64,000 nt of DNA from contig MU839832.1 in NCBI GenBank assembly GCA_030411725.1, positions 558,001 through 622,000 on the forward strand, read 5' to 3'. Both the position numbers and the translations under genes were made by a program. The first letter of the stretch is position 1. Every line of letters starts with the position of its first letter. Below the pieces are notes generated by a model. That model saw only the letters and a program-made list of their open reading frames with translations, did not search any database and was not told where the DNA came from. This DNA is from Echria macrotheca. Taxonomy: Eukaryota; Ascomycota; Sordariomycetes; Sordariales; Schizotheciaceae. Below are positions 11,781 through 22,847 of the stretch, piece after piece.

Positions 11781-14170
11781 GGTAGATAGAAGCCGGCTTT
11801 CTGACGCTCGTTCTTTCTGGAGTTTGGGTTTGGCTTACCCCTCTACGGAGCGCATGTAGAATAGCATCACGTAATAGGGGTCATTCAGTTGAGAATGAAG
11901 AGTCATTTCAGGGATTTGTCGTTATTTGACGATTGGGCTGGGTTTGTAGACTCTCAGACAGATTGAATGCCACATACGTGAAAGAGATGGCGAAGGGCGT
12001 TATGGGTGCAGGTAAGTGCTTACCGATGGGAAGATAGTCGTCGATCTCGATCGGATAGCCGGATCTGCAGATCTGACAGGGGCAGAGGTTGTGGAGTGCA
12101 GGCTGTTGACAGTCAAGCCGTGATAGGCGTTTCAGGTGAGGCAAGGCTTTATGAGGCGGGTGAAGGCAGCGGAAGCAGTTTACTCTAGAAGATGTCTGTT
12201 AAACATGTTTACGCGGTCTAATTTGACTGCTTCTCGCAGGTAAGCGTTGAGCGAATTTGACGAGTCTTGGCGCCTCGTTTGCTCATTCCTTCTGAACGTC
12301 TAAACTCACACGGTATCTGCAGTTATTGGATTAGCCAATTATTATGTCCTGGAATCAACAACAGAGCCCCAGCTGGACGGGAGCTAATGACCATGGCTGG
12401 TGAACCACCAGGGCGTGAAGTCATGATCGAGGCAAGGGTCCCAGGGAGGATGACGCTGTGGCTGTGAGCTTAAATGGCCAACCCCCGGACCAATATCAAG
12501 CCACCCGGGGACAAAAAAAGAAAAGAATGGGGGTTGTGGCGTCCGGGGTTGCCGACTGCCGGCGGCCCCAGCTCGACAACGACGACGACAACGCTCATCA
12601 ACATGATTTGAAAAATAGTATTCAGGACGCGACAACCGCCATACTTTCTTGGTGGCCAGAAAACTTGTCACGACGCATGGACGCACGCAGGAGACGTCGG
12701 CATGCCGAGCGAGAGAAATGAGACTATGACAGACCATAGTCATACCAAGGAACAACCATGTTACACAAAATAAGCTGTGCAGAGCAAACTCCACCGGCCT
12801 TCTCAACTAGCACTTTCGATAGTCGCTGCTGTTTTGACGTGGCTCATCACGCTGCAATGTAGAGCACGCGCGCCATGCTCGGCAAACGGGGCGGGCTGAT
12901 TGGGACATGGCGCGAGGATTCGGCTCGAACGGCGGTCTGTCTGCCTAGTGTAGGGCTCTAGCAGATTCTGTCGTCGTTGTCGAGGCGAGGGCGAAGCGTG
13001 ATGCGGATGGGGTGGCCGAAGACGACGGGAGGGAGATCTTGCTTCCTTGTCTACTCAGTAGCCAACCATGGCTGTTCGAGGGAAGGCTGCAGCTGCGGAA
13101 GAGCAGTAGGCCCTAAAGAGCAGAAAGAGTTTGACAACGGATCCACTGGATGCTTTCGTGGAGCTCACTCACGGCAGGAAGCTTCTCCTCAAAGAAGGAA
13201 GGCATGCCTTGACAAACATCATTGTACTTTCCGAGTCTCGGAAACACCCGCCGGTCTTTGCGCGACCCAAAGATTCTCAACACCACCTAGCGAGCACAGC
13301 CGTCGTGGTTGCCTTCATCTCCCCTTCAGCTAAGGTCACGGCGTCTACACTACACTAGACCAAGATCCCAAGAAAAGGGGTCGTGCAGGGCGAATATCTG
13401 GGCAAGGGTTCTATTTCGACAAACAAACTCCACTGTGGAGTGAGGTCCCTGCAGCTGGCTCACCCATCCGAGCGATCAATCTCTTCTCTTCTGTCCCACA
13501 GTCCCATTTTGTTTCTCGTAGGGTTCCCTGGGGTATGCCTGTCGGGTTCCATCTTCCAGATCGTTGGGTGACGGAGTGCTCGGTGATAGAGACCCCAATG
13601 TCTCGGTGTGAGCTGGGCCACATACAGCTCATTGCTTTCTTCTAACGAAGTCTAGTTATACCAAACTGACTGACTACAGTCCCGTCCGAGACATGCGTCG
13701 AGCTGAGGTGAATGGAAGCTATAATGTGGAGAAAAAGACGACCCAAGAATCGATGGTTTCCCTTTGTTGGCGCTTCCTCGTGTCTTGTCGCGGATCCACC
13801 GATGCCAGCTAAAGCCTCAGGTCGCTCGACGGAACCCACACAAACATGCCATTGGAGTGGAGTATCAAACCACGATGCGAACGAGCACTAGACTAAGCTT
13901 CGACTTTCCCCATTTCTTCTTCTCAGCTCAGGTCTGGGCCCGTCCGTGGCCGACCACAGGACCACCCTTGGGAGGCCCTCCCTCCCCCTTCCCCTATCCA
14001 CTTGATGGGCTCACGGGTTGCTACCGTAGATCCCATAAAGATGTCGGCTCCTCACCACCCGTTGTTCTAGATCCTCCTCAACCTGCTCTGCAGCAGCGAC
14101 AAGTTTTCTTGTCTGTCCATTCGTTAATAACTCACAAACTCATCCGAGTATCTTTCCATCTCCACCTATC
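11781..14170. other. Intergenic region between eIF3a and the WSC gene
   Basis: There are about 2.4 kb without a supported gene. The region 11781-11880 is eIF3a 3'UTR. Open frames of 60-140 codons occur on both strands (for example 12384-12806 minus and 13131-13358 plus) but show no recognisable family, signal peptide or splice structure. The last ~250 bp before 14171 are C/T-rich, as expected of a leader. Confidence 0.45.
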
Positions 14171-16051
14171 ATGCCTTCCCTCCGGACGGCAGTCGTCGCC
14201 TTGGCGGCGGCAGCTATTGCCGGTGTTCAGGCCACCGAGGTCGAACTGCCGCCGTGTCTCGACCCGTTCCAGCCGTTCGTCTACTCGGGCTGCTTCGAGG
14301 ACACGGGCAACCCGTCGGCGCTCGTCTGGCGCACGCTCCTCGACCAGAACAACATGACGGTCGAGGACTGCGTGGCGACGTGCAAGGGCAACGGTTATCG
14401 GTACGCCGGTCTGGCCTACTACGGCGTCTGCTACTGCGGCCAGACGGTCAACGGCCCGCAGGTCGACGAGTCGCAGTGCTCGTTCCCCTGCAGCGGCAAC
14501 TCGAGCCAGACCTGCGGCGCCGACAGGACGCTTTCGGTTTATACTGATCCTACCTTCTTGCCGCTTGACGAGGTCGACGTTGAGGACTACTCTCCTCTCG
14601 GCTGCTGGACTGACGACTCGTCCCTCGGCCGCGCCCTGACGTATCGTCAGAATATTGATGGTCCCCTGACGACGGAGAAGTGCCTGCAGCAGTGCCGGAA
14701 TGGCGGTTTCCCCTTTGCTGGAACCGAGTATGCCGGTATGTTTTCTCTCTTTTTTCTCTGCGAACAGTCTGCTGACATGAGTAAACTAGGTGAATGTTGG
14801 TGCGGCATCGTCATTGGCAACGACACCTTCGCCGCCCCGGCCGAGGAGTGCAACATGGCCTGCAGCGGCGACAGCAGCGAAACTTGCGGCGGCCCCGGCC
14901 GTCTGAACCTGTACGTGGCCAAGGAGCTCCAGTCCCTCGAGCCTTGCGGATACGTGCCCCCTGAGCCGGAGCCGACCACCACGACCACGGCTACCACGGC
15001 GGAAACGACCTCAGCTACCGTGCCTCCGGCCTCCGACTCGACTACTTCTACCACCACCGCGCCCACGACCACCGCGTCGCCCACCACCACCACAACCCCG
15101 CCCGCCGCTCCCACCACCACAACCAGCGCCCTCTGCGTGTCCACGACCACCGTGGCCCCGGCCCCGGCGCCGACCTGCGAGTACAAGTGCGGCAACTGGT
15201 GCTCGGAGCCGCTGCCCGACTGGAAAGACCTGACGACGTGCAAATCCTCCTTCTCGAGCTGCAAGCTCCAGGTCGCCTCGTGCTTCAAGAAGGCCGGCTT
15301 CCCCGGCTCGCTCGAATGTTTTGCCTTTGCCGACTGGTGCAGCGACATCGAGCGGTACTGCCTCAGCACGCGCAGCGGCTGGTCCAAGACGGGTTTCTGC
15401 AAGAACAAGCCGCCCAAGAACCCATCGCCCGCTCCTCCCACCAACAACAAGCCAACCACAACGGTCTACACGACCACCTGTGCGCCGACCAAGGGTGCCA
15501 CGACCACCACAAAGCCTGCTACCACCACGACCACTCAATGCCCGATCCCGACGCCAACAAACATCTGCAAACAACCCTCCTCCAACCAGCACGGCTACGG
15601 CCCCGGCAACCCCATCGGTGGCATTGAACTCCCCATAGTAACCTGCAACGACCTCAGCGCCGAGTACGACAAGGGCTACCCCTTCAAGCGCTACTCGGAG
15701 CCGGACTCGCGCAAGTGCGCCAAGTACCCGCGCAACGGGTGCGTCAACGCCTGCGCCGACGCGTGCAAGGATCAGTACGAGGATTGTATCGACGTATATG
15801 CCGAGACCTGCCGCCAATCGGGTAAATCCAATGGCGGTCGCAAGCGTGACAACTACTTTGAACACCAAGAGAATAAGCGCACGTTCCTCTTTGGCGGGAA
15901 TCTGTTTTCGTTTCCGTCGTCCTCGTGGGGCAAGGATGATTTCACCAAGGCTAGCGAGAAGTGCAAGGCGCAGTATCAGGATTGTTTGTATGTCAATCGG
16001 GGGACTACCGGCGGGGGGAAGTGTACCAAGTTTGCTGTTGGGCCTTGGTAA
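14171..16051 (+). CDS. Secreted protein with two WSC domains and Thr-rich linkers
   Basis: Two exons (14171-14735, 14790-16051) give 608 aa. Residues 1-21 form a signal peptide (MPSLRTAVVALAAAAIAGVQA). The first WSC domain lies at about 37-130 (SGCFEDTGNP, CVATCKGNGYRYAGL, CYCGQ, CSGNSSQTCG) and the second at about 143-235 (LGCWTDDSSLGRAL, CLQQCRNGGFPFAG, ECWCG, CSGDSSETCGGPGRL). A Thr/Pro-rich, probably O-glycosylated linker follows, then a Cys-rich block (about 315-400), a second Thr-rich linker and a Cys-rich end with a KR site. WSC domains bind glucans and occur in wall stress sensors; no transmembrane helix or GPI signal is seen, so this is likely secreted or wall-bound. The 54-bp intron is divisible by three and has no stop, so retention would keep the frame; removal restores the WSC spacing (FAGTEYAG-ECWCG). 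Confidence 0.9.
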   Translation: MPSLRTAVVALAAAAIAGVQATEVELPPCLDPFQPFVYSGCFEDTGNPSALVWRTLLDQNNMTVEDCVATCKGNGYRYAGLAYYGVCYCGQTVNGPQVDESQCSFPCSGNSSQTCGADRTLSVYTDPTFLPLDEVDVEDYSPLGCWTDDSSLGRALTYRQNIDGPLTTEKCLQQCRNGGFPFAGTEYAGMFSLFFLCEQSADMSKLGECWCGIVIGNDTFAAPAEECNMACSGDSSETCGGPGRLNLYVAKELQSLEPCGYVPPEPEPTTTTTATTAETTSATVPPASDSTTSTTTAPTTTASPTTTTTPPAAPTTTTSALCVSTTTVAPAPAPTCEYKCGNWCSEPLPDWKDLTTCKSSFSSCKLQVASCFKKAGFPGSLECFAFADWCSDIERYCLSTRSGWSKTGFCKNKPPKNPSPAPPTNNKPTTTVYTTTCAPTKGATTTTKPATTTTTQCPIPTPTNICKQPSSNQHGYGPGNPIGGIELPIVTCNDLSAEYDKGYPFKRYSEPDSRKCAKYPRNGCVNACADACKDQYEDCIDVYAETCRQSGKSNGGRKRDNYFEHQENKRTFLFGGNLFSFPSSSWGKDDFTKASEKCKAQYQDCLYVNRGTTGGGKCTKFAVGPW

Positions 16052-16670
16052 AGAAATTTTGTGAGGGAATGGGGATTTACGCTCTTTTTATATGGAGAGA
16101 GAGGAAGAGGGTATGTGATGATGTATATATATATACCTATATTTGGTTGTGTGACCATATAAATTTAATTTCTAGTGGTATTATTTATACATTTGTCTAA
16201 CCTGGTGTTCTGTGTGTTGTTTTCAGTTATATGGGAGGGCATGGATAGGGGGGTGGGAACAGACGAAGAGTATCCGCCATCTAGGTAGCATTTTCAACTC
16301 AACTCTGCTTGACGTTGGTGAATCTAAGGTAGGCACCTAGGGAAAACGCATGGAGGGTACGCTGTAGACGCCTTTTTAGTGGCAAAGTTCAACGTGAGCG
16401 GGTTTGGGTTTGGGTTTGGGTTCGGGTTTCCCCCCACCAAGGGGATCAGGACTAGGATGGGCGTTTAGTACGGTCTGGCTACGCAGTCTTGTCCCCCTGA
16501 TGGCGTAGTAGAAGCGTTTTCCCCTGGACAGTATTCAAATAGAACTAGATGTTTCACCAAGGGCCTAAGTCGCCCCGAGTCATCAGAATTTGTCCGGATT
16601 GCTATCTTCCTGAAAAAAACTTGACCACATGAGACAGGTAGAAACTGAGATAGAGCCAAGAAAATTGCGT
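16052..16670. other. Convergent 3' intergenic region with TTTGGG repeats
   Basis: This lies between the WSC gene and the CorA-like gene. It is AT-rich at 16110-16200 (3' processing region of the WSC gene). About four tandem TTTGGG units with one variant occur near 16400-16428. I see no gene. Confidence 0.5.
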
Positions 16671-18443
16671 TTAGCCTAGGACAAAATCCCTACTAACAAT
16701 CTCAATGCCACTCTCCTCTCGCGCTTTTTCCCTTCGCCTCCTGATCGAGGGCTTATAGAATCTGTCATATTCCCAGTATTGTTCGTCTGTGTATGCTTTT
16801 ACTCGCTGTAGAGTGTTCTGGACAAAAGCCTTCCAGAACGATGGCCCGTCGCTCACGACAAAGCTGTCGTCCGAGTCGAGGGAAGAAATGGACTCGTCGT
16901 CTTCAAGCGGAGCAAGCCGAAAAAGGTCCACATGTGCCAGGATCGCCACGCGACTTCTCCGAGTCTTGCGAGTGTATGCCAGAACCAGCATGAGACCTGC
17001 CAGCAGAGGTCGCCTTAGCCAGAAACCGGCAAGGGCACGGATGACGTTCCAGTGATGCCGGGCGAAGCCACTATATCGATCCCTATTCCTCGACCAAAGC
17101 AACGAGACACACAGCGTCGTTAATCCTATGGCGATGACCGAACTAATAAAAGCCCAGATAGGTACCTGCCCGCTTCCAAACTCCTGAACGTTTGCACCGA
17201 AAAATGATGTAGCAAAGTTGAGCGGCGTAAAAATGAACGCGAGCTGCGTAAGTGTCTTGACGCTGTCGGCCATCTGGATGGATTTTCTGGATTCCTCGAG
17301 AGAGAGAATGGCTGTACGCCTTCCAATGCGATCCCTGACACTGTCTCGAAAATTCAGTGCAACGTCCAGAATATCTTGCATGTCGTTGATGATAGTTTCG
17401 CACACAGGCGAAGAGGACTGTTGGTGTAAGGCCGTGAAGTGTTTGAAGCCCCGAAGAGATTTTGAGAGCAAATCGACCCGTGCCTGGATATCAGAATATG
17501 TATGCTCCTCTGATATTTCGTTATCTGCGGAGGCCCGGATGCTGGATTCAAAGCCCCTCTTCCAAGCATTGATAGTCAGTGCAACCCCGTCAAGATGTAG
17601 ATCAATGTAGGGCGTAATGAATTCAACGGGATGTTCCAGTGCCTTTGATGCGAGGTTGCTATGATTCCAGCTCAAAAGCTCCTCGACATAATGCTGTGAT
17701 ATGGTTCTCCTTTGTGATATTTGAGGAGCTTGAACCGCTTGCCGAACGCTCGTTTTCCCGGACAACCTAGCGGACAGGCGATAATATAGAGTCCGATGGT
17801 GTTTCGCGAATAGCACAACTGTTCTCGTTGTTAATCCCTATATTGCCGCCGAACTGCAAACGGCTCAAGACATACCGGTATCCAGCCGGCCGTCGCTCTT
17901 GGACTTCGCAAAGGTAGCAAAAAGAGTTTCATCATAGGGAATTTTGCCCGTGCAGACAGTCAAGAAGTCCTCCCCAAATAAGTCTACATGTCGCCCCAAA
18001 GACGCTCGTCCAAGTAGCTCTTGCCGGGGGGTTGGTCCTTGGAAGCAGGCTCGTACGAAAAAAGGATCGAGATCGAAAACGTAGCAGATGTCATCCAATA
18101 CCCGCCTGTCAACTTCCCGGAAAATTTGGAAAGAAAATACCACTATCCTAAAGTCCACGTCCGCTGCACGAACCGCGAGGGATGAAGATACTCCTGATTG
18201 CCTTTGGATGCGATTGCCGATTACGTCGAGGATATCAAGCTGGCTCTCTGGACGTCCCTCTTTCTCCTGGAAAAATTGGTGGAGCGACCCCAAAGTTGGA
18301 TCAGAGTCTTTTAATCTGGCGAGGTATTCGACGTAGGAGGTCGGGACCTCGGCAGGTGGCAACTCATCGCCCGGGACCTCTGACGGGGAGGTTGAAGATT
18401 CGCCTGGAGTTGTCGCTTCGACTTTCCGTGCGTTCTCGTCCAT
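16671..18443 (-). CDS. CorA-like membrane protein (divalent-cation channel fold)
   Basis: Two exons (18443-17876 and 17818-16671) join across a 57-bp GT-AG intron, phase 1, to give 571 aa. Residues ~1-330 are soluble and probably helical. The C-terminal part has the CorA arrangement: a long helix (ILSLEESRKSIQMADSVKTL), a first membrane helix LTQLAFIFTPLNFATSFFG, the loop FGANVQEFGSGQVP, and a second membrane helix IWAFISSVIAIGLTTLCVSLLW. The CorA signature GMN is GAN here. A further hydrophobic segment (ALAGFWLRRPLLAGLMLVLAY) and a charged tail follow. Many fungi have such divergent CorA-fold proteins of unproven function; metal transport is inferred. The frame is also open to ATGs at 18503 and 18608; 18443 was chosen for its context (ATCATGG), so the N-terminus may be up to 55 residues longer. 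Confidence 0.8.
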
Positions 18444-19072
18444 GATATACGAGAAAAAGTGGACGCTGTACTCAACAGAATGACGGTTATGGATGGTGTT
18501 CATGCGGCGGGGAGAATGAAGAAGGGAAATCAAGCGGACGCCCAAGAAAGTTTGGGCGCGCCACGATAATGGCTGAGCAGGGCTGAGTGCAAGGCAACCC
18601 ACCACCATTGCGCTTGAAATTGGCCGTCTTCAACGAGGCTGCGGTATCGACCAATAGGGCATTGGGGGCTGGCGGTCTCGTGCAGCATTACATGCAAGAA
18701 AGCTGCATGTGTTGTGGTAGAGGCGGGAGAATGAATGGCATTCTCTGATCTGGGTTCTATTTGCTCTGCCCGAGTGAAATGGATGATATCAGGGTGGACT
18801 GAGGGCGAGAGCTTACCGTAGGTTCAATGGGAAGGCACGTTTCATCAAGAGGAGAAGGCACGACAAAGACCACCTGCCCAGCAGAAAAATGTGCTAAAAA
18901 GAACAACCACATTTCAATCGCAACAGAGAACCATTTTCTACAAAAGAAACATATTGTTGCCAATACACCGTGATATCGTATATACAGCGAGTCCGGTCCC
19001 AGCCAATGGTCTCGAACGAGAAAACAGGAATCATATCCAAGAAATCCCAAATCCCAACCCCAACGCCCATCG
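18444..19072. other. Upstream region of the CorA-like gene and 3' region of the next gene
   Basis: This contains the possible N-terminal extension of the CorA-like gene (to 18608), its promoter, and the 3'UTR of the secreted-protein gene. No other gene is seen. Confidence 0.5.
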
Positions 19073-20290
19073 CTATGCTTTCCCAGTCGCCTTCGCCGTC
19101 ACCGTCGACGATGTGGAGGAAACACTCGAAGTACTCGACGACACCGACGAGGAACTCGCCACAGCCGACGAAAGGGCAGCCGCTAACGCCGGATTCCCTT
19201 GCAAAATCGACGGCGGAATGGCTTGCACGCCGCTACTGATCTGAATGGTGGTCAACTGAGCCGAAATAGCCTGTTGGACGGACCCAAAGAGGGCGAGGTT
19301 GGCAGCACCGCCGAGGAACGCATTGTTGCCGAGACCAAACGCGAGACAGTCGGCTTGGAGAGAGCTGACTGACTCGACCAGCAGTTGACTGTTGCCGGCA
19401 AAGATGATGTTGGCAGGGTCTTCAATGACGAGCTGGTTAGTCGGCGCCGCCGTGTTGTAAGGCAGCAAAAGCTGGGAAGATTGGTTGAGGAAGCCCAGAG
19501 GGAGGGACGGGTTGAAGGCCGTCACGAGCGTGCTCTGTTGACTGAAGATCTGGCTTCCCTGAGAGATCGGAACTGAGAATGTCGATGTCGGACTCGCCAC
19601 CGCTGCTGACGAGAGAAGAGCAGCAGCGTCTAGTGTCGAAGTGACATCGCTTGCTGCCGCCGATGTTGCCGAAGCCGTGGCATCAGCCGTAATGGTCATG
19701 GCTTGCGAGTCGGTCACCATGACAAGCTGTTCCTGGTTCGGAAAGCCATTGTCCACAACCAAGTGGTTCAGGAGATAGCGCTGGTTGACGTTGGCGGGAT
19801 CTCGAGCATCAACAACGTTGGTGACCGTCACCAGGACGGTGTTCTGCGACATGTTAGTCCCGTATCGACTGTTAACAAAAATGTCAGATCATACCACTTG
19901 GGGATACCGAGCCCTCAAGGTATTAATGCGGATATTATCCTTGATACTCTGAAGCTGCGCTGCAAGGAGAACCTGGGACTGAACCTGGGCTATGAGTTGC
20001 GTCTCGGCTATCTGAACGAGCTGGGCGAGCTGAGATATTTGCGCTAGCTGGCTGATGGCTCCGAGTTGTCCAACGTTTACTGATCCTAGCCTCGTCTGGT
20101 TCTGGAGGACGATCGAAGACAAGATGGTTCTCGCCTTGTGTTGATATCTTGAGCGACCTGTCTCATGCTCAACCGGTGCTGGGGCTTTGCTGTGTTAGCT
20201 GGAGCAGTTGGCCAAGATCGCGGCACACATACCCGACGCTGCCAGTGAGCCGAAGCTCAGGAGGGCTGTCAAAGCGTACCCGAAATGCAT
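19073..20290 (-). CDS. Secreted Ala/Ser/Leu-rich protein, unrecognised
   Basis: Three exons (20290-20233, 20184-19895, 19843-19073) join in frame to give 372 aa. Exon 1 encodes a signal peptide (MHFGYALTALLSFGSLAAS), followed by APAPVEHE. Residues ~40-105 are a Gln/Leu/Ala helix with ISQLAQ-type repeats (LGAISQLAQISQLAQLVQIA). The middle (~118-310) looks like a folded domain (NTVLVTVTNVVDARDPANVNQRYLLNHLVV, one Cys), and the last ~45 residues are Ser/Thr/Ala-rich without a clear GPI signal. It resembles fungal secreted or wall-associated proteins but I do not recognise the family. Intron 2 (19844-19894) uses an acceptor after ATGTCGCAG with a GACTAAC branch site just upstream, so the ATG at 19852 lies inside the intron and is not the start. 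A TTATAA-like motif at 20492-20499 lies ~200 bp upstream. Confidence 0.75.
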
Positions 20291-22847
20291 CTTGGCGGAC
20301 GAAAAGTGACTGCCCCGGGCAGACGAAGAAATGAAGCTATTCAGAAACGAATGTCATGAGAGAAATAAAAACAAACGGCGGCCTCCTGGGCGCTCGCGGG
20401 AGAAGGCAAGTAGCAAGAGGGAAAGAAAAGGAGGGTGGCGCCAGAGGGGGATACAAACGACATGACAGCGAAGATCACCGGATCATCGTGACTTATAAGG
20501 GAACCAGGTCGACGAGCCATCATGGCCATCTGCTTGAGGGATCCCTCTCGAACCGGCTGTATGATCTCCGTGCTCCATGACTGTAATCCTGAGCCTCCTG
20601 GGTCAACAGACGGGACGACGAGCCAACAGCGAGAGTGTCTAAGTGACGGCATGCCCCGATCGAGCCAACGGCACGTCAACTTGGACATTGACGGGCGCTT
20701 GACATGCGGGGATGTGTCTGGGTCGGCTCTGCTACCGAACATGCTACCGGGCTTGGCAAGATCGATACGCGAGGGTCAAAGATGGTGGTGTGAAGGAGTC
20801 AAAGGTGCGACACCGTCTGAGCATTTGGGACAAGTGGAACCGAGCGTTGGTGATGGCTGAGGGAGCCTTGATGCACCCATAGACTCTTATGTCGCCAGCT
20901 TTTGACATATGGAGTGCTCAAGAGACTTTATCTTGGCATTGCCCACTGAGGTATAGAAATAACAACCCATCGCTATCAAAATACTGAGCGACTCGGACTC
21001 GATGAAGAACAGACAAGCATCGAGGCCTTGCTAGCGACGACTCGGCACGTCGACCGAGCCAATGACCGTAGCAGACAAAAGAGAAATAGGAAAGAAGGGG
21101 TGTGCACTCGCAACCTCGAACCAGGTGTGGGATGGGGGCTCCGAGACGAAACGCGCCTCAAGTGCATGCAAGCACGTCCCAGGGCGGTGGGATCCAAAAG
21201 ACGGAATGCCTGCCCTGCGCATCATATGCCGCCGTCACTCGCTGTCACCAAAAAAAAAAACGGGATCAGCATAAAACCTAGCGGGCGCATCGCCCTTTTC
21301 TTATGATCGCCGCCAGAGACGGCATTGGGCGATTGCTGGTACGGTCTAGGCGAAACCACCCCGTCCACTGTCGTTTGCGATCTTCCTCTTGTCCTTCTCT
21401 TGTCCAAGGCTTGATTCGACTCGACCTGGCATGTTTTGGCGAGGTCTGGAAGAGGCACGCCTATGCGATCGCCTGATCGTCGTGGCGCAGCGAGCGCAGG
21501 TAGTTTTTGCCGTGGTGGAGTCCCTTTGCTTTCGCTTTGGTGAAGTTGGGGTTTTGGAATTGACATTTGAGAATCGTCGAGATGGTGGGGTGCTGCCAAA
21601 TCTCAGTCAGCAGCTGGTGACAACTGTCATCGGCAGCTGCCGCCGCACGGTTCAGCTTCACAGCAGCTGGTAACAATTTTTTCGTCCATAAAATTCCACT
21701 CCAAATTCAACAACCATCCTTCCGCTGCCTCATCAACCGTTGTCCGCTGAGCACCATCCCGCGAACTGGGTTCAAGTACCCAAACTCCAAATTCTCATAC
21801 ATGGGAATACACGCAAAAGACTAAGGGCGATACATCCAGAGTTGATCTAGTCTACTCAAGAGGGGTTGTGAACCCGTCAAGCCGGAGAAAATCTCGGAAC
21901 ACATCCCACAACCGACGCTCCTCCGGCCGGTGACTCTCCAACCAGCCCGGACGCGGTTCCTTCCTTCTCCCTTCCTTCTGGACGAGGCCAACGAATTTAC
22001 TTTCCTATTCATCCACTTGAATAGATGACGCCACCTTTCAAAAACACACCGTCCTCATCAAGACACTTTTCTTTCCTTCTTCTTCCCTTCTCTTTTTCAC
22101 ATGTTGGATACCGCCCCATCTCATCCCCGTCCCCATACCTCTCTTTCATCACAGCCTCCAAGCCAAGCTTTAACACCAAGATGTGAAACGCAGACTAAAT
22201 ATGTCCGGCCGGTCTCTCACACACGCGAAGAAACAAAGCTTGTGATCTTGTGATTCGTCCTCCTCCAACCCCAACCCATCTACCCAAACCAAATCTCCTC
22301 GCCTAACGTACCAAACTACCTACAAAGTGATTCCACACACAAAACACAGCACAACGTCTTCCGCTTGATTCGGTCAACCCTTTTCTCTCAATGGTTGTAT
22401 CTTGAGCCAGGATGCGCGTTTTCCCCAAAAAGAAAACAGCGTATTAGACAAGAGTAAAATATCGGCAAAGTTTTTTGAGTGCGAGACCTTCTAATTAAAT
22501 TCTCCATGAGGGCTCTCGTAATTTATCCGTTGCTACATTTTCTCTTCTTCTCTCTCTTGTCTGTCGTTGTAATCTTTCTTGCGGACGTCGACTGATCGAA
22601 CATTACGGCAATGTTGATAGTGGAAGGAAGGGTAAACAAAGTAAATTATAATAAGCTTTTATGAGGCACAGCCCAGATCTGTGCCCCCCTAAATCGAATG
22701 CTGGTCATTTGGTATCCCAACCGTAAACATTCATCGTAACCATCACTTGGCCTCGTACCACCCTAGGTTCCCCCCACAAATACTTTTCGCCCTCCTTGCC
22801 AACATAGTCCTACACAGATACACCCCACATTACTCCCTCCTCCCCCA
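20291..22847. other. Intergenic region, no supported gene
   Basis: About 2.6 kb hold the promoter of the secreted-protein gene on the left and the 3' region of the transcription factor on the right. Open frames up to 133 codons (20341-20742 minus) are not protein-like. There is an A run at 21250-21259 and C/T-rich, AT-richer DNA at 22000-22750. Confidence 0.45.

Noticed and set aside
13131..13358. 75-codon frame that looked partly protein-like
   Set aside because: Too short, no family match and no neighbouring exon could be joined.
15011..15868. 285-codon minus-strand frame
   Set aside because: Antisense shadow of the WSC gene; Gly/Arg-rich product comes from the Thr/Pro codons.
19844..19852. 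ATG at 19852 as start of the small secreted protein
   Set aside because: The ATG lies between a perfect GACTAAC branch site and the CAG acceptor; splicing joins an upstream signal-peptide exon in frame.
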